A DNA stretch of 64,000 nucleotides from Streptomyces fradiae ATCC 10745 = DSM 40063 (GCF_008704425.1 NZ_CP023696.1:3520501-3584500), one strand, 5' to 3'; positions 17,055-25,262 are shown, counted from the first letter of the stretch. Program-made: numbers and translations. Notes: generated by a model from the sequence alone, not told the origin.

Positions 17055-17536
17055 AGAGGCCCTCCAGGTAAGTGATGAGTGGAGCGCGTGCGACGGTGCG
17101 CACGGGCGGGTGCGGCCGCAGGGCGGCGTCCCCCGGCCCGGGGCGTGCGGGGGTACGGCTCCGCGGCGTGGAGCGACCCCGCGTATCGTCTACACACGTG
17201 TAGAAGCATAGGGCGCGGAACGCGTTCCGTGGTAGCTGCCCGGAAACGGAGCGTGGCCGGTTTCGCACGGTGAGCCGACCTCGCGGTGAACGGGGCGGAC
17301 GACGTGGAGGATGTACGGAGAGGGCTTTCCGCGTACGGCCTCGCCGCGTCTCCGCGACCGGCCGGCCGCCGCGCCCGCCCTGTCCCCCTGCGTAAGGAGT
17401 ACGTCTTGCCCGCCAGACCGAAGGTCCCCCCGGGGACCGGCCCCCGACCCCGCCGCGCGGCCGCGCGCGGAGCCGCGTCGGATGACTCCGAGGACGGCTC
17501 CGCGCGCGGTGCCGTCGGCCGGACGGGCGGTGTCCG
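17055..17536. other. divergent intergenic region
   Basis: 482 bp between the minus-strand spo0M unit and the plus-strand CNNM pair. It contains palindrome B (17189-17204) and, 12 bp away, a separate 14-bp palindrome CGGAACGCGTTCCG (17216-17229). A reading frame at 17286-17540 overlaps the CNNM start but has no family or ribosome-site support. Confidence 0.6.
17189..17204. promoter_or_regulatory. palindrome site B (TCTACA-CACG-TGTAGA)
   Basis: Second copy of the shared motif, upstream of the small helical gene and spo0M. Its centre is about 142 bp from the start codon at 17054, farther than at the other three sites. Confidence 0.7.
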
Positions 17537-18850
17537 GTGACCGCCGCCGTGCTCGGCCTGCTGGCCGTGCTCGTCCTGACGGCGGGCACCGGCTACTTCG
17601 TCGCGCAGGAGTTCGCGTACGTCGCCGCCGACCGGCTGGCGCTCGCCCGCGAGGCGGAGGCGGGCGACAGGCGCGCGGCCCGCGCGCTGCGGGTGCTGGA
17701 GCGGCTGTCGTTCATGCTGTCCGGCGCGCAGCTCGGCATCACCGTCACGGGCCTGGTGGTCGGCTTCCTGGCCGAGCCGTCGGTGTCGGTGCTGCTGGAG
17801 CCGGTGCTGGACGGCGTCGGACTGGCCGGCGGCGCGGCCACGGCGGTCTCGGTCGTCCTGGCCTTCACGATCGCCACGGTCCTGCAGATGGTCGTCGGGG
17901 AGCTGGCGCCGAAGAACCTGGCGCTCGCGGTGCCGGAGCGGCTGGCGAAGTCCCTGGGCGCCTCCACACTCCTCTACCTGAAGATCGTCGGGCCGATCGT
18001 GCACGTCTTCGACAGCGCCGCCAACAGGCTGCTGCGCCGGATCGGCATCGAGCCGGTGGAGGAGCTGCACCACGGCGCCACGCTGGAGGAGCTGAGCCAC
18101 CTGATCGGGGAGTCGCACGAGCAGGGGCAGCTGCCCGCGGACACCGCCGTACTCCTCGACCACGCCCTGGAGTTCTCCGAGCGGACGCTGGACGAGGTGA
18201 TGGTGCCGCGGGTGGACGCGGTGTTCGTCCGCCGGGACGCCTCACTGGCGGAGGCCGCCGAGGTGATCGCCGCACACGGCCACTCCAGCTATCCGGTGCT
18301 CGGCGACCACCCGGACGACGTCCTGGGCGTCGTCGGCGTGTGGGAGCTGATGCGGCTCCCCGAAGCCGACCTGGCGACCGTGACGGCGGGCGAGGCGGCC
18401 CGGCGGCCCCTGCTGCTGCCGGACACCCTTCCGCTGCCGGACGCGGTGGAGCGGATGCGGGAGCGGGACGACGAGTTCGCCGTCGTCCTGGACGAGCACG
18501 GGGGCGTCGCGGGCATCGTCACGTACGAGGACATCGCCGAGGAGCTGGTCGGCGACATCGCCGACGAGACCGACACCGTGGTGCGGCTCGCCGTCGCCGA
18601 CGGGGCCGGCTGGATCGTCGACGCGGGGCGCCGCCTGGACGAGGTCGAGCAGGCCACGGGCATCGCCCTGCCCGAGGAGGAGGACTACGACACCGTGGCC
18701 GGCCTGGTCATCGACCGGCTGGGGCGGTTCCCCGCCGTCGGTGACCGGCTCGACGTGGAGGGCGTCGCCATCGAGGTCCTGAGCCTGGACCGGCACGTGC
18801 CGGAACGGGTCCGTATCGAGCGCTCCGCGGCCGAGGAGGCCCAGGCATGA
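17537..18850 (+). CDS. CNNM/CorC-family membrane protein (second copy)
   Basis: 437 residues from GTG 17537. DUF21 domain (about 1-190; GAQLGITVTGLVVGFLAEP, VVGELAPKNLALAVPE), CBS pair (about 210-330; LDEVMVPRVDAVFVRRDASL, FAVVLDEHGGVAGIVTYEDI) and CorC_HlyC domain. A probable divalent-cation efflux or tolerance protein. It overlaps the next paralogue by 4 bp (ATGA), so the two are translated together and may form a heterodimer. Confidence 0.9.
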   Translation: MTAAVLGLLAVLVLTAGTGYFVAQEFAYVAADRLALAREAEAGDRRAARALRVLERLSFMLSGAQLGITVTGLVVGFLAEPSVSVLLEPVLDGVGLAGGAATAVSVVLAFTIATVLQMVVGELAPKNLALAVPERLAKSLGASTLLYLKIVGPIVHVFDSAANRLLRRIGIEPVEELHHGATLEELSHLIGESHEQGQLPADTAVLLDHALEFSERTLDEVMVPRVDAVFVRRDASLAEAAEVIAAHGHSSYPVLGDHPDDVLGVVGVWELMRLPEADLATVTAGEAARRPLLLPDTLPLPDAVERMRERDDEFAVVLDEHGGVAGIVTYEDIAEELVGDIADETDTVVRLAVADGAGWIVDAGRRLDEVEQATGIALPEEEDYDTVAGLVIDRLGRFPAVGDRLDVEGVAIEVLSLDRHVPERVRIERSAAEEAQA

Positions 18851-19926
18851 GCTTCCCCATGGCACTCTTCGTCACCGTCGTGCTCCTGGCCGCCAGCGGG
18901 TTCTTCGTGGCCGCCGAGTTCGCCCTCGTCGCCGCCAGGCGCCACCGCGTGGAGAAGGCCGCGGCGGAGGGGCGGCGCGGCGCGAAGGCCGCCCTCGCCG
19001 GGATGCGCGAGCTGTCCCTGATGCTCGCCGGCGCGCAGCTGGGCATCACCGTCTGCACGCTGGGCCTCGGGTCCCTCTCGAAGCCCGCCATCTCCCACCA
19101 GGTCGACCCCCTGCTGGTGAAGCTCGGCCTGCCCGCCGGGCTCAGCTATGGCATCGCCTTCGCCTTCGCCATGGCCGTCGTGGTCTTCCTGCACATGGTC
19201 GTCGGCGAGATGGCCCCCAAGTCGTGGGCGATCGCCCACCCCGAGCGCTCCGCGATGCTCCTCAGCCCGCCCTTCCGGGCCACGGTCACCGTCGTACGGC
19301 CGCTGCTCCTGGTCCTCAACCGGGTCAGCAACGCGCTGGTCAGGCTCTGCCGCGTCCAGCCGCGCGACGAGCTGACGGCGGTCCACAACCGCGAGCAGCT
19401 GGCCCACCTGGTCGCCGAGTCGGAGCGGCTCGGGCTGATCAACGCGACCGACTCGGAGCTGATCACCCGCTCCCTGACCGAGCCGCAGACCCCGGTGGCC
19501 GACCTGATGGTCCCCGCCGCCCGGATCGTGACCGTCCCCGCCGGCGCGGGCATCGACACGATCCTGTCGACCGCGACCGCCGCGGGCCGGGCACGCCTCC
19601 TCGTCACGGAGGGACGGGCCGCGGACGCCCCGGCCCCGGACGCCCCGGCCCCGGACGGGCGGGCCGGGAACGGGCCGGCCGTCCTCGGCTCGGTGCACGC
19701 CCGCGACGCCCTCGTGGCGCGCGCCCGCGGAAGGACCGCCACGGCGCGGCAGCTGGCCCGGCCCGTACCGGAGCTGAAGGGCGCCGACAGCCTCGCCCAC
19801 GCCGTCGAGCAGCTGCGCAGGCACCGCGCGTCCCTCGCCGTCGTCCGCGACGCCGACGGCCGGCTGACCGGACTGGTCAGCCTGGACGACCTGCTGGCCC
19901 GCCTCCTGGGCTCACGGGCCGCGTAG
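18847..19926 (+). CDS. CNNM/CorC-family membrane protein lacking the CorC domain (third copy)
   Basis: 359 residues from ATG 18847. DUF21 domain (about 1-190; FFVAAEFALVAARRHRVEKAA, VVGEMAPKSWAIAHPERS) plus a CBS pair interrupted by a low-complexity insert of repeated APDAPAPDG (about 257-275). The protein ends right after the second CBS, so it lacks the C-terminal CorC_HlyC domain present in its upstream partner. This fits a division of labour within a heterodimer. Confidence 0.9.
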   Translation: MSFPMALFVTVVLLAASGFFVAAEFALVAARRHRVEKAAAEGRRGAKAALAGMRELSLMLAGAQLGITVCTLGLGSLSKPAISHQVDPLLVKLGLPAGLSYGIAFAFAMAVVVFLHMVVGEMAPKSWAIAHPERSAMLLSPPFRATVTVVRPLLLVLNRVSNALVRLCRVQPRDELTAVHNREQLAHLVAESERLGLINATDSELITRSLTEPQTPVADLMVPAARIVTVPAGAGIDTILSTATAAGRARLLVTEGRAADAPAPDAPAPDGRAGNGPAVLGSVHARDALVARARGRTATARQLARPVPELKGADSLAHAVEQLRRHRASLAVVRDADGRLTGLVSLDDLLARLLGSRAA

Positions 19927-19941
19927 GCGACGCGAGCGCGC

Positions 19942-19987
19942 GAAGGGCCCGCGCCCCCCGGTCGGCACCGGGGGGCGCGGGCCCTTC
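19942..19987. terminator. bidirectional terminator between converging units
   Basis: A perfect 20-bp stem beginning GAAGGGCCCGCGCC with a 6-nt loop, directly after the CNNM pair. It has A/T flanks on both sides. Confidence 0.9.
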
Positions 19988-20119
19988 TGTGCGGGGCGGG
20001 CGCCCGCCGGGTACGCGGCCCCCGCCCGTCCTTCGCCCCTCGTCGGCCCTACGCCCCCCGGGCACCGGCCCCCGGCCCTCCGCCGGGTACGTACGCGGCG
20101 GGCGCCGGTCGGCGCGGCG

Positions 20120-20359
20120 TCAGTCCGCCGACTTCCGCTCGCCGAGGCGCTCTACCAGGCTCCGGGCCCTGTCCACCCCGGCCTCGATCCGGTCGGTGTA
20201 CCTGCCGTCGGTCCTCGCGTCGACGAGGTCGCCGGCCTTCTGCAGGCCCTGGGCGATCGCCTCCCCGTGGGTCGCGGCGAGGTCCTCCGCCTTGTCCCCG
20301 AGGTCCTTGAGTCTCTGCGGGTCCGTCAGGCCCGCCAGGTTCCTGAGGCTGTCGAACAC
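20120..20359 (-). CDS. MT0933-type antitoxin-like small protein
   Basis: 79 residues from GTG 20359 (MFDSLRNLAGLTDPQRLKD). It has the amphipathic helical pattern of the MT0933/Rv0909 family: AEDLAATHGEAIAQGLQKAGDLVDARTDGRYTDRI. That family was named as an antitoxin in Mycobacterium tuberculosis, but no toxin gene lies beside it here. It follows the TerD gene at 20400 by 40 bp on the same strand, so it probably belongs to the stress unit under palindrome C. Confidence 0.75.
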   Translation of the reverse strand: MFDSLRNLAGLTDPQRLKDLGDKAEDLAATHGEAIAQGLQKAGDLVDARTDGRYTDRIEAGVDRARSLVERLGERKSAD

Positions 20360-20399
20360 GGCTGGTCGCCCCCTTCGTGCGGTGTGCGGTCGCGGTCGG

Positions 20400-20984
20400 T
20401 CACAGATGGGCGGCGACGGCCGGCAGCAGGTCCTGGAACGTACGGCCCTGGGCCGGCTCCCCGATGGCGGACATGTGCCAGTTCCCACCGGCCCGGTGCA
20501 CCTTCGCCATGATCTGGGCGGTGTAGGCGCCGCCGCCCGAGAGGGTGTAGCGGGCCAGTTCCTGTCCGTCGGTCTCGTCGATGAGGCGGCAGAAGGCGTT
20601 CCGCACGTCGGCGAAGGTCTGGCCGGTGAACGAGTTGACCGTGAACACGATCTGGTCCACGTGTGCGGGCAGGCGCGCGAGGTCCACCAGGATCGCCTCG
20701 TCGTCACCGCCCTGGCCGGCGCCGCCCACCAGGTTGTCGCCGGTGTGACGGACGGCCCCGTCCTCGCTGACCAGGTGCTGGAAGAAGACGACGTCCACCG
20801 GCTCCCGTCCGGCGAACAGCACGGCGGAGGCGTCGAGGTCGACCTCGGCCGGCCCGGTCAGCCGCGCCAGGAGGCCCTTCCTGGGGGCGGCCTGCCAGCC
20901 GAGCCCCATCCGGACGACGCTGAGCGCGCCGCCGCCCGTCTTCTCCAGGCTGATCTGCTGGCCCTTGGTCAGGGTGATGGCCAC
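20400..20984 (-). CDS. TerD-family protein (first copy)
   Basis: 194 residues from ATG 20984 with AAGGAG upstream. TerD hallmarks: ITLTKGQQISLEK at the start, LGWQ, VDLDASAVLF, HTGDNLVGG, DDEAILVDLARLPAHVDQIVFTVN and DVRNAFCRLID. The acidic motifs bind Ca2+ in characterised members. Between LGWQ and the DLDAS strand it carries a basic insert (APRKGLLARLTG) that its neighbour lacks. Palindrome C is centred about 73 bp upstream. Confidence 0.92.
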   Translation of the reverse strand: MAITLTKGQQISLEKTGGGALSVVRMGLGWQAAPRKGLLARLTGPAEVDLDASAVLFAGREPVDVVFFQHLVSEDGAVRHTGDNLVGGAGQGGDDEAILVDLARLPAHVDQIVFTVNSFTGQTFADVRNAFCRLIDETDGQELARYTLSGGGAYTAQIMAKVHRAGGNWHMSAIGEPAQGRTFQDLLPAVAAHL

Positions 20985-21048
20985 TGGCGCACTCCTTGGG
21001 GTCGAGGCGAAGCGGGACGGGACCGGCCACTTCGGGCGATACGTCGAA

Positions 21049-21064
21049 TCTACAGGACTGTAGA
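21049..21064. promoter_or_regulatory. palindrome site C (TCTACA-GGAC-TGTAGA)
   Basis: Third copy of the shared motif. It overlaps the stop codon of the upstream membrane-protein gene and is centred about 73 bp before the TerD start at 20984. Confidence 0.75.
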
Positions 21065-21862
21065 AGTGGGTGGGTGGGCGGTCGCGGGCCCGGCGGTGAC
21101 GCCGAGTTCGCGGTGCAGCCAGGGGAGCAGGCCGCGCCGCAGCAGGGCCTCCTCCCAGGCCGCGTGCGCCTGCGCGGCCGACCGCCCCGGGGCAGCGGCT
21201 CCGCCGGGACCGTGCCCGTCGGAACCGTGTCCGTCGGAACCGTGTCCGTCGGGACCGTGCCCGTCGGGACCTCTGGCGGCAAGGTCGGCTCCGTCGGGGC
21301 CGGTGGCGTCATGTCCGGTGGCGCCCTGTCCGGTGGCGCGGTGGCGGGCGGCGGTGAACGCCAGGCCGCCGCCCGCCGCGAGCCCGGCGAGGGCTGCCAC
21401 GGCGGCGGCGGTCCAGCCCGTGCCGACGAGGGTGTCGGCCGGCGTCCGGGCGACGTCCGCCAGGCGCAGCCCGTACCCCAGGAGCAGGAAGATCACCGCC
21501 GCGGCGGCGGAGAGCAGCGGCGTGAGCACGACCAGGGCGGCCGCCAGGGCCCTGACGCCCTCGCCGCCGGGAGGCGGCGGGTCCGCCGCCGCGCCGGACC
21601 GCGCCTCCAGCAGGGCCGCGTACTCGGGCGCCGCCTCGGCGGCCAGGGAACCGGCCGCCGCGAGGGCGCGGCCGCGCAACTCGCCGGCGGTGCACGGGGC
21701 GCCGGGGCGGCCGAGCGCCGCGCGGACCTCGGGCGCCCGGAGCGCCTCGCGCAGCGCGCGCTCGAACGCGGCCCGGTCCTCGGGCGCCAGGGGTGCGGGC
21801 CCACCCGCGGGGGCCGGCGGTCCGGGCTCGTCCACGAGCGCCGGCCGTACGGGCTCGTCCAC
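21050..21862 (-). CDS. TerD-linked membrane protein with DGHG repeats
   Basis: 270 residues from GTG 21862, which follows the TerD stop by 8 bp without its own ribosome site, so translation is probably coupled. An acidic and Ala-rich cytoplasmic first part (about 1-95) is followed by two membrane helices (ALAAALVVLTPLLSAAAAVIFLLLGYGL and TGWTAAAVAALAGLAAGGGLAFTA). Then come a PDGHGPDGHGSDGHG repeat, with the DNA repeating in 15-bp units, and a helical end. I do not recognise a family. The gene is sandwiched between two terD genes, so it should act in the same stress system. Confidence 0.7.
   Translation of the reverse strand: MDEPVRPALVDEPGPPAPAGGPAPLAPEDRAAFERALREALRAPEVRAALGRPGAPCTAGELRGRALAAAGSLAAEAAPEYAALLEARSGAAADPPPPGGEGVRALAAALVVLTPLLSAAAAVIFLLLGYGLRLADVARTPADTLVGTGWTAAAVAALAGLAAGGGLAFTAARHRATGQGATGHDATGPDGADLAARGPDGHGPDGHGSDGHGSDGHGPGGAAAPGRSAAQAHAAWEEALLRRGLLPWLHRELGVTAGPATAHPPTSTVL
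21206..21265. repeat. four tandem 15-bp repeats
   Basis: Four 15-bp units (GGGACCGTGCCCGTC and GGAACCGTGTCCGTC variants) encode the (P/S)DGHG repeat of the TerD-linked membrane protein. Confidence 0.8.
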
Positions 21863-21870
21863 GCGCGGGG

Positions 21871-22446
21871 TCAGACGTTGACGCCGAAGTCGGCCGCGAT
21901 GCCGGCCAGTCCGGAGGCGTACCCCTGGCCGACGGCCCGGAACTTCCACTCGGCGCCGTGCCGGTACAGCTCGCCGAAGACCATGGCGGTCTCGGTGGCG
22001 GCGTCCTCGCTGAGGTCGTAGCGGGCCAGTTCGGCCCCGCCCGCCTGGTTGACGACGCGGATGAAGGCGTTGCGGACCTGGCCGAAGCTCTGGCCGCGGT
22101 TGTCGGCGTCGTGGATGGAGACGGGGAAGACGATCCGGGTGACCTCGGCGGGCACGGCGGCGAGGTCCACCTTGACGGTCTCGTCGTCGCCCTCGCCCTC
22201 TCCGGTGAGGTTGTCGCCGGTGTGCTCGACGGAGCCGTCGGGGCTGGTGAGGTTGTTGTAGAAGACGAAGTGCCGGTCGGAGGGGACCTTGCCGGAGTCG
22301 TCCAGCAGCAGGGCGCTGGCGTCGAGGTCGAAGTCGGTGCCGGAGGTGGTGCGGACGTCCCAGCCGAGCCCGACCACCACGGCCGTCAGGCCGGGGGCCT
22401 CCTTGCTCAGCGAGACGTTGCCGCCCTTGGCGAGGCTCACACCCAT
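21871..22446 (-). CDS. TerD-family protein (second, canonical copy)
   Basis: 191 residues from ATG 22446. A textbook TerD sequence: [92 protein letters not shown]-type end. Implicated in Ca2+-binding stress complexes, tellurite tolerance and membrane integrity. It heads a unit with the DGHG membrane protein, with palindrome D about 80 bp upstream. Confidence 0.95.
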   Translation of the reverse strand: MGVSLAKGGNVSLSKEAPGLTAVVVGLGWDVRTTSGTDFDLDASALLLDDSGKVPSDRHFVFYNNLTSPDGSVEHTGDNLTGEGEGDDETVKVDLAAVPAEVTRIVFPVSIHDADNRGQSFGQVRNAFIRVVNQAGGAELARYDLSEDAATETAMVFGELYRHGAEWKFRAVGQGYASGLAGIAADFGVNV

Positions 22447-22517
22447 GTCGTCGTTCCTCTCGTGTCCGCGGGCCCGACGGGGTGGCCGCCGGCCCGAGCG
22501 GTGTCCGGAGCCCTGAA

Positions 22518-22533
22518 TCTACAGCACTGTAGA
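22518..22533. promoter_or_regulatory. palindrome site D (TCTACA-GCAC-TGTAGA)
   Basis: Fourth copy of the shared motif, centred about 79 bp before the start of the canonical TerD gene. Sites C and D also share the flank GAATCTACA on the plus strand. Confidence 0.75.
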
Positions 22534-22674
22534 AACAAGGTGGGCCGGAAAGCCTGTGCCCACCCCTGCCGGGGACCCCCGCCCCGCGCCCTCCCTCGGG
22601 TCCCTCCACCTCCCCGCGTCCCCGAGCGTGAGCCCGGTGACGTCTCGCGGAGTCGAGCGGAAGCGGGGGTACGC

Positions 22675-23163
22675 GTGGCCGAACGGGGCGCGACCTGGGT
22701 GACGTTGAAGGAATGGGCCGCACAGGTGGGCTACAGCCACGGCTACGTGGTGCACGTGATGCCGCGGTACTACCCGGACTTCCCGGCCCCCGAGCGCCCG
22801 CGCAGGGGAATGGGCGACAAGGGCGGGGGCGGGGGCAGCGCGCTGTACGACCCGGCCAAGCTCGAGCCCTACCGCCCGCGGCGGCCCGCACCGGTGGAGC
22901 CGGCCGGGGAGGACCTGGACCGCGAGGTGACGCTGGGGGGCTTCGCCCGGCTGATCGGGGTGGACGGCCGCAGTGTGACGCAGATCAAGGACGATCGCCC
23001 CGACACCCTCCCGGACACGGTGGACGGGCGGCGCTGGTACCCGAGGGCGCGCTACCACGTGCGCGACCTGCTGCTGATGTGGAACAGCCGCCCGGGGCAG
23101 GGGTCGGGCTCGGACCGGAGGCGCCCACCGCTGCCCTGGACCGCGCCGCGAGCCGAGGAGTGA
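22675..23163 (+). CDS. putative DNA-binding protein, family not recognised
   Basis: 162 residues from GTG 22675 with AAGCGGGGG upstream. There are two helix-turn-helix-like segments: TWVTLKEWAAQVGYSHGYVVHVM near the start and LGGFARLIGVDGRSVTQIKDDRPDTLP in the second half. They are separated by a Gly-rich linker. Both resemble excisionase or MerR-type winged helices that read a following basic, Trp/Tyr-rich wing. Divergent from the TerD unit and palindrome D, so it is a position-based candidate for the regulator of that motif. That is inference only. Confidence 0.6.
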   Translation: MAERGATWVTLKEWAAQVGYSHGYVVHVMPRYYPDFPAPERPRRGMGDKGGGGGSALYDPAKLEPYRPRRPAPVEPAGEDLDREVTLGGFARLIGVDGRSVTQIKDDRPDTLPDTVDGRRWYPRARYHVRDLLLMWNSRPGQGSGSDRRRPPLPWTAPRAEE

Positions 23164-23250
23164 CACGGCGACGCGAACGGGGCGGCACCGCGGCGGGCCC
23201 GGCCGCCGCGCCGCCTGCCGGCCGCCACCTGCGGGACGCGGCGCGGGACG

Positions 23251-23517
23251 TCAGGGGAGACCCGGCCCCGCGCGCCGCACCCGTACCGCCCACCACCTCC
23301 GGACCAGGTACCCCGCCTCGCCGACGGCGACCAGGAGGGCGGCGGAGGCGGCGCTCGGCGCGAGGCCGGCCGGTCGGCCCACCGCGTGGCCCAGCAGCCA
23401 CAGCGTGAGGGCGAGCACGGCCCACCAGGCGACCAGGGAGGCGACCTGCCGCCCCCGGCGGCGGCCCGCGCGGCGCGCTGCCGTCGGCGCGGGCCCAGGA
23501 CTCCACCGCCGTGTCAT
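23251..23517 (-). CDS. small membrane protein
   Basis: 88 residues from ATG 23517 with GGAAGG upstream. A basic N-terminus (MTRRWSPGPAPTAARRAGRRRGRQ) is followed by two hydrophobic segments (VASLVAWWAVLALTLWLLG and LAPSAASAALLVAVGEAGYLV) and a basic end. Function unknown. Convergent with the 22675 gene. Confidence 0.65.
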   Translation of the reverse strand: MTRRWSPGPAPTAARRAGRRRGRQVASLVAWWAVLALTLWLLGHAVGRPAGLAPSAASAALLVAVGEAGYLVRRWWAVRVRRAGPGLP

Positions 23518-23721
23518 GGGGCCTGCCTTCCGAGGGGTGTGCGCCCGGCATCCGCCTGGTACCGGGAGGGTCCTGCGACGCCTCGCGCCCGTTCCCCGGC
23601 GCGGATACGACCTTACCGAGGGCGCGGACTCCCGGCAGGGGGCCGCCCGGCGAGGAGGGAGCCCCCACACTGCCGGGACCCGGCAGTACCCCCACCGGCC
23701 GCGCACTGGCATGCTCCCCCC

Positions 23722-23756
23722 AAGCCCCAAGCCCCAAGCCCCAAGCCCCAAGCCCC
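23722..23756. repeat. five perfect 7-bp tandem repeats (AAGCCCC)
   Basis: Five exact AAGCCCC units in the gap before the 23841 gene, flanked by more C-rich sequence. A short-period array like this could vary in length by slippage. Confidence 0.85.
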
Positions 23757-23840
23757 ATCGCCCCATGCCCCCTCATCGCCCCGGCGAGCGTGGGAGCGGC
23801 GCGGCCGTAGGCGACGCGTTCCCGGGAGGGAAGCACCAGC

Positions 23841-24212
23841 ATGGACACGCTCTGGAGCAGGACCCCGGATCTCGCCCTTCTCCTCTTCGGCCCGCTGCTG
23901 GCCTGGACCGCCGGGGGGTGGTGGCGCCACCCGGAGCGGGCTCCCGCGTGGGCGGCACGCCGTCGGCCGCGGACGGTGCGTTGTTGGGCGGCGGCCTTCG
24001 TACTCCTGGGCATCGGCATGGGAAGCAGCGGTGTGTACGGCCTGACCGGGCTGCCGGAGCCCTGGCTGGCCGGCTTCTGCCGTACGGCGGGTCCGCTGCT
24101 CTACCTCCTCGCCGTCTGGGGCCCGGCGGTCCGCGAGGCGCTGGGGCGAGACGAGGGCCGGCCGGCCGCCCCCGCCCCGGCCCGAGGAACGCCCCGCGGA
24201 CCGAAGGACTAG
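23841..24212 (+). CDS. small polytopic membrane protein, function unknown
   Basis: 123 residues from ATG 23841 with GGAGGGAAGC upstream. Three hydrophobic segments (LALLLFGPLLAWTAGGWW, CWAAAFVLLGIGMGSSGVYGL, TAGPLLYLLAVWGPAV) are followed by a Pro/Ala-rich hydrophilic end. No family recognised. The following 238 bp up to 24450 is almost pure C on the plus strand between 24235 and 24345. Confidence 0.65.
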   Translation: MDTLWSRTPDLALLLFGPLLAWTAGGWWRHPERAPAWAARRRPRTVRCWAAAFVLLGIGMGSSGVYGLTGLPEPWLAGFCRTAGPLLYLLAVWGPAVREALGRDEGRPAAPAPARGTPRGPKD

Positions 24213-24450
24213 GAGGCGCAGAGGCACCACCACCAGCGGCACCCCGCCCCCGCCCCCACCCCACACTCAGCGCCCCCACCCCCACCCCCACCCATCTCCC
24301 GCTCCCGCCCCACACCCACCGCCCCCGCCCACGATCCGCCCCCACCCGCGAAGCCCCACGGCCTACCGGGATCGGCCACTGGCCGAACCGCGCCCTTCCC
24401 GGGTGCCGCGCCCTTCCCCAGACTGCTGCACCGGACGAGGAAGGGGCGTC

Positions 24451-25155
24451 ATGGCGGCGGCACGGAAGAGGCGGGGAGCGGCGGCCCGGAAACGGCGGGA
24501 ACGACGGCTTCGGGGCGGCCTCGTCGCCGGGGGTGTGTGCGTCGTCCTCCTGGTGGCCTTCTGGGACGTGGTCTGGCCCTACCTCGTCGGCGGCCTCGTC
24601 CTGGGCGGGGCCGCCGCCGGCGGGTGGTGGCTGTGGCGCACCGACCGGCTTCTCAGGGGCGGCGACCGGCGGTGGCGCCGGGAGGAGGCCGTGAGGGCGG
24701 GACACCGGACGCTGGCCGAGGTCGACACGATGACGGGGACGGAGTTCGAGGACTTCGTCGTGGACCTGTGCCGGCGGGACGGCTGCACCGAGGCCCGCAG
24801 GGTCGGCGGCTCGCACGACAACGGTGCCGATGTGCGCGGTGTCCTCCCCGACGGCCGCAGCATGGTGATCCAGTGCAAGCGGTACACGCCGAGGAGCAGG
24901 ATCCCCAGCCGTGAGGTGCGCGATCTGCTGGGCGCGAAGGCGCACTTCAAGGCCGACGTGGCGATCTTCGTGGCCACGACGTACTTCAGCGGCCCGGCCG
25001 AGCGGTTCGCCACGGAGAACGACATCCTCGCCGTCCACCGCGACCACCTCGGCCTGTGGAACAACGGGGCGTCGCTGCTGTCGCTCGCGGCGGTGAACGG
25101 CCTGGGCCAGGGCGACCGCAGGCACCGCGCGCGCTGGAAGCGGACGTACGACTAG
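24451..25155 (+). CDS. membrane-anchored Mrr-like restriction endonuclease domain protein
   Basis: 234 residues from ATG 24451 with GAGGAAGGGG upstream. A very basic first 24 residues and a helical hairpin (LVAGGVCVVLLVAFWDVVWPYLVGGLVLGG) anchor a C-terminal Mrr-type nuclease domain (about 90-205). This has TGTEFEDFV, then GSHDNGADV with the metal-binding Asp, and VIQCKRY giving the D...QxK catalytic pattern, followed by DVAIFVATTYFS. Such proteins are proposed to cleave modified or foreign DNA, but a cellular role is unproven. Single gene with its own terminator. Confidence 0.85.
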   Translation: MAAARKRRGAAARKRRERRLRGGLVAGGVCVVLLVAFWDVVWPYLVGGLVLGGAAAGGWWLWRTDRLLRGGDRRWRREEAVRAGHRTLAEVDTMTGTEFEDFVVDLCRRDGCTEARRVGGSHDNGADVRGVLPDGRSMVIQCKRYTPRSRIPSREVRDLLGAKAHFKADVAIFVATTYFSGPAERFATENDILAVHRDHLGLWNNGASLLSLAAVNGLGQGDRRHRARWKRTYD

Positions 25156-25177
25156 CGCCCGCACCGCCACGTAGGAC

Positions 25178-25207
25178 GGCGGGGCCGCGGGCCCCCGCGG
25201 CCCCGCC
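25178..25207 (+). terminator. intrinsic terminator
   Basis: A 13-bp stem (GGCGGGGCCGCGG and complement) with a 4-nt loop lies 22 bp after the stop of the nuclease gene and between converging genes. Confidence 0.8.
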
Positions 25208-25262
25208 GGGCGGACCGGAAGGCCGCGGGCCCCCGCGGCGCCCCCGGCCGGTCGGGCGGACG

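Noticed and set aside
17286..17540. Possible 84-residue gene before the CNNM pair
   Set aside because: It has no recognisable family and no convincing ribosome site, is of Arg/Pro-rich bias composition, and overlaps the CNNM start.
20120..20359. Toxin-antitoxin pair
   Set aside because: The MT0933-type protein has no adjacent toxin gene. It fits better as a member of the TerD unit.
15658..22533. Identification of TCTACA-N4-TGTAGA as a BlaI/MecI or CopY operator
   Set aside because: Those operators share TACA/TGTA cores but normally have a 2-bp spacer, not 4, and no blaI- or copY-like gene is nearby. The binder is left unassigned.
21863..22891. Upstream extension of the DGHG membrane protein frame across terD
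   Set aside because: This part lies in another frame of the clear terD gene and is highly Arg-rich. The real start is the GTG at 21862 just after terD.
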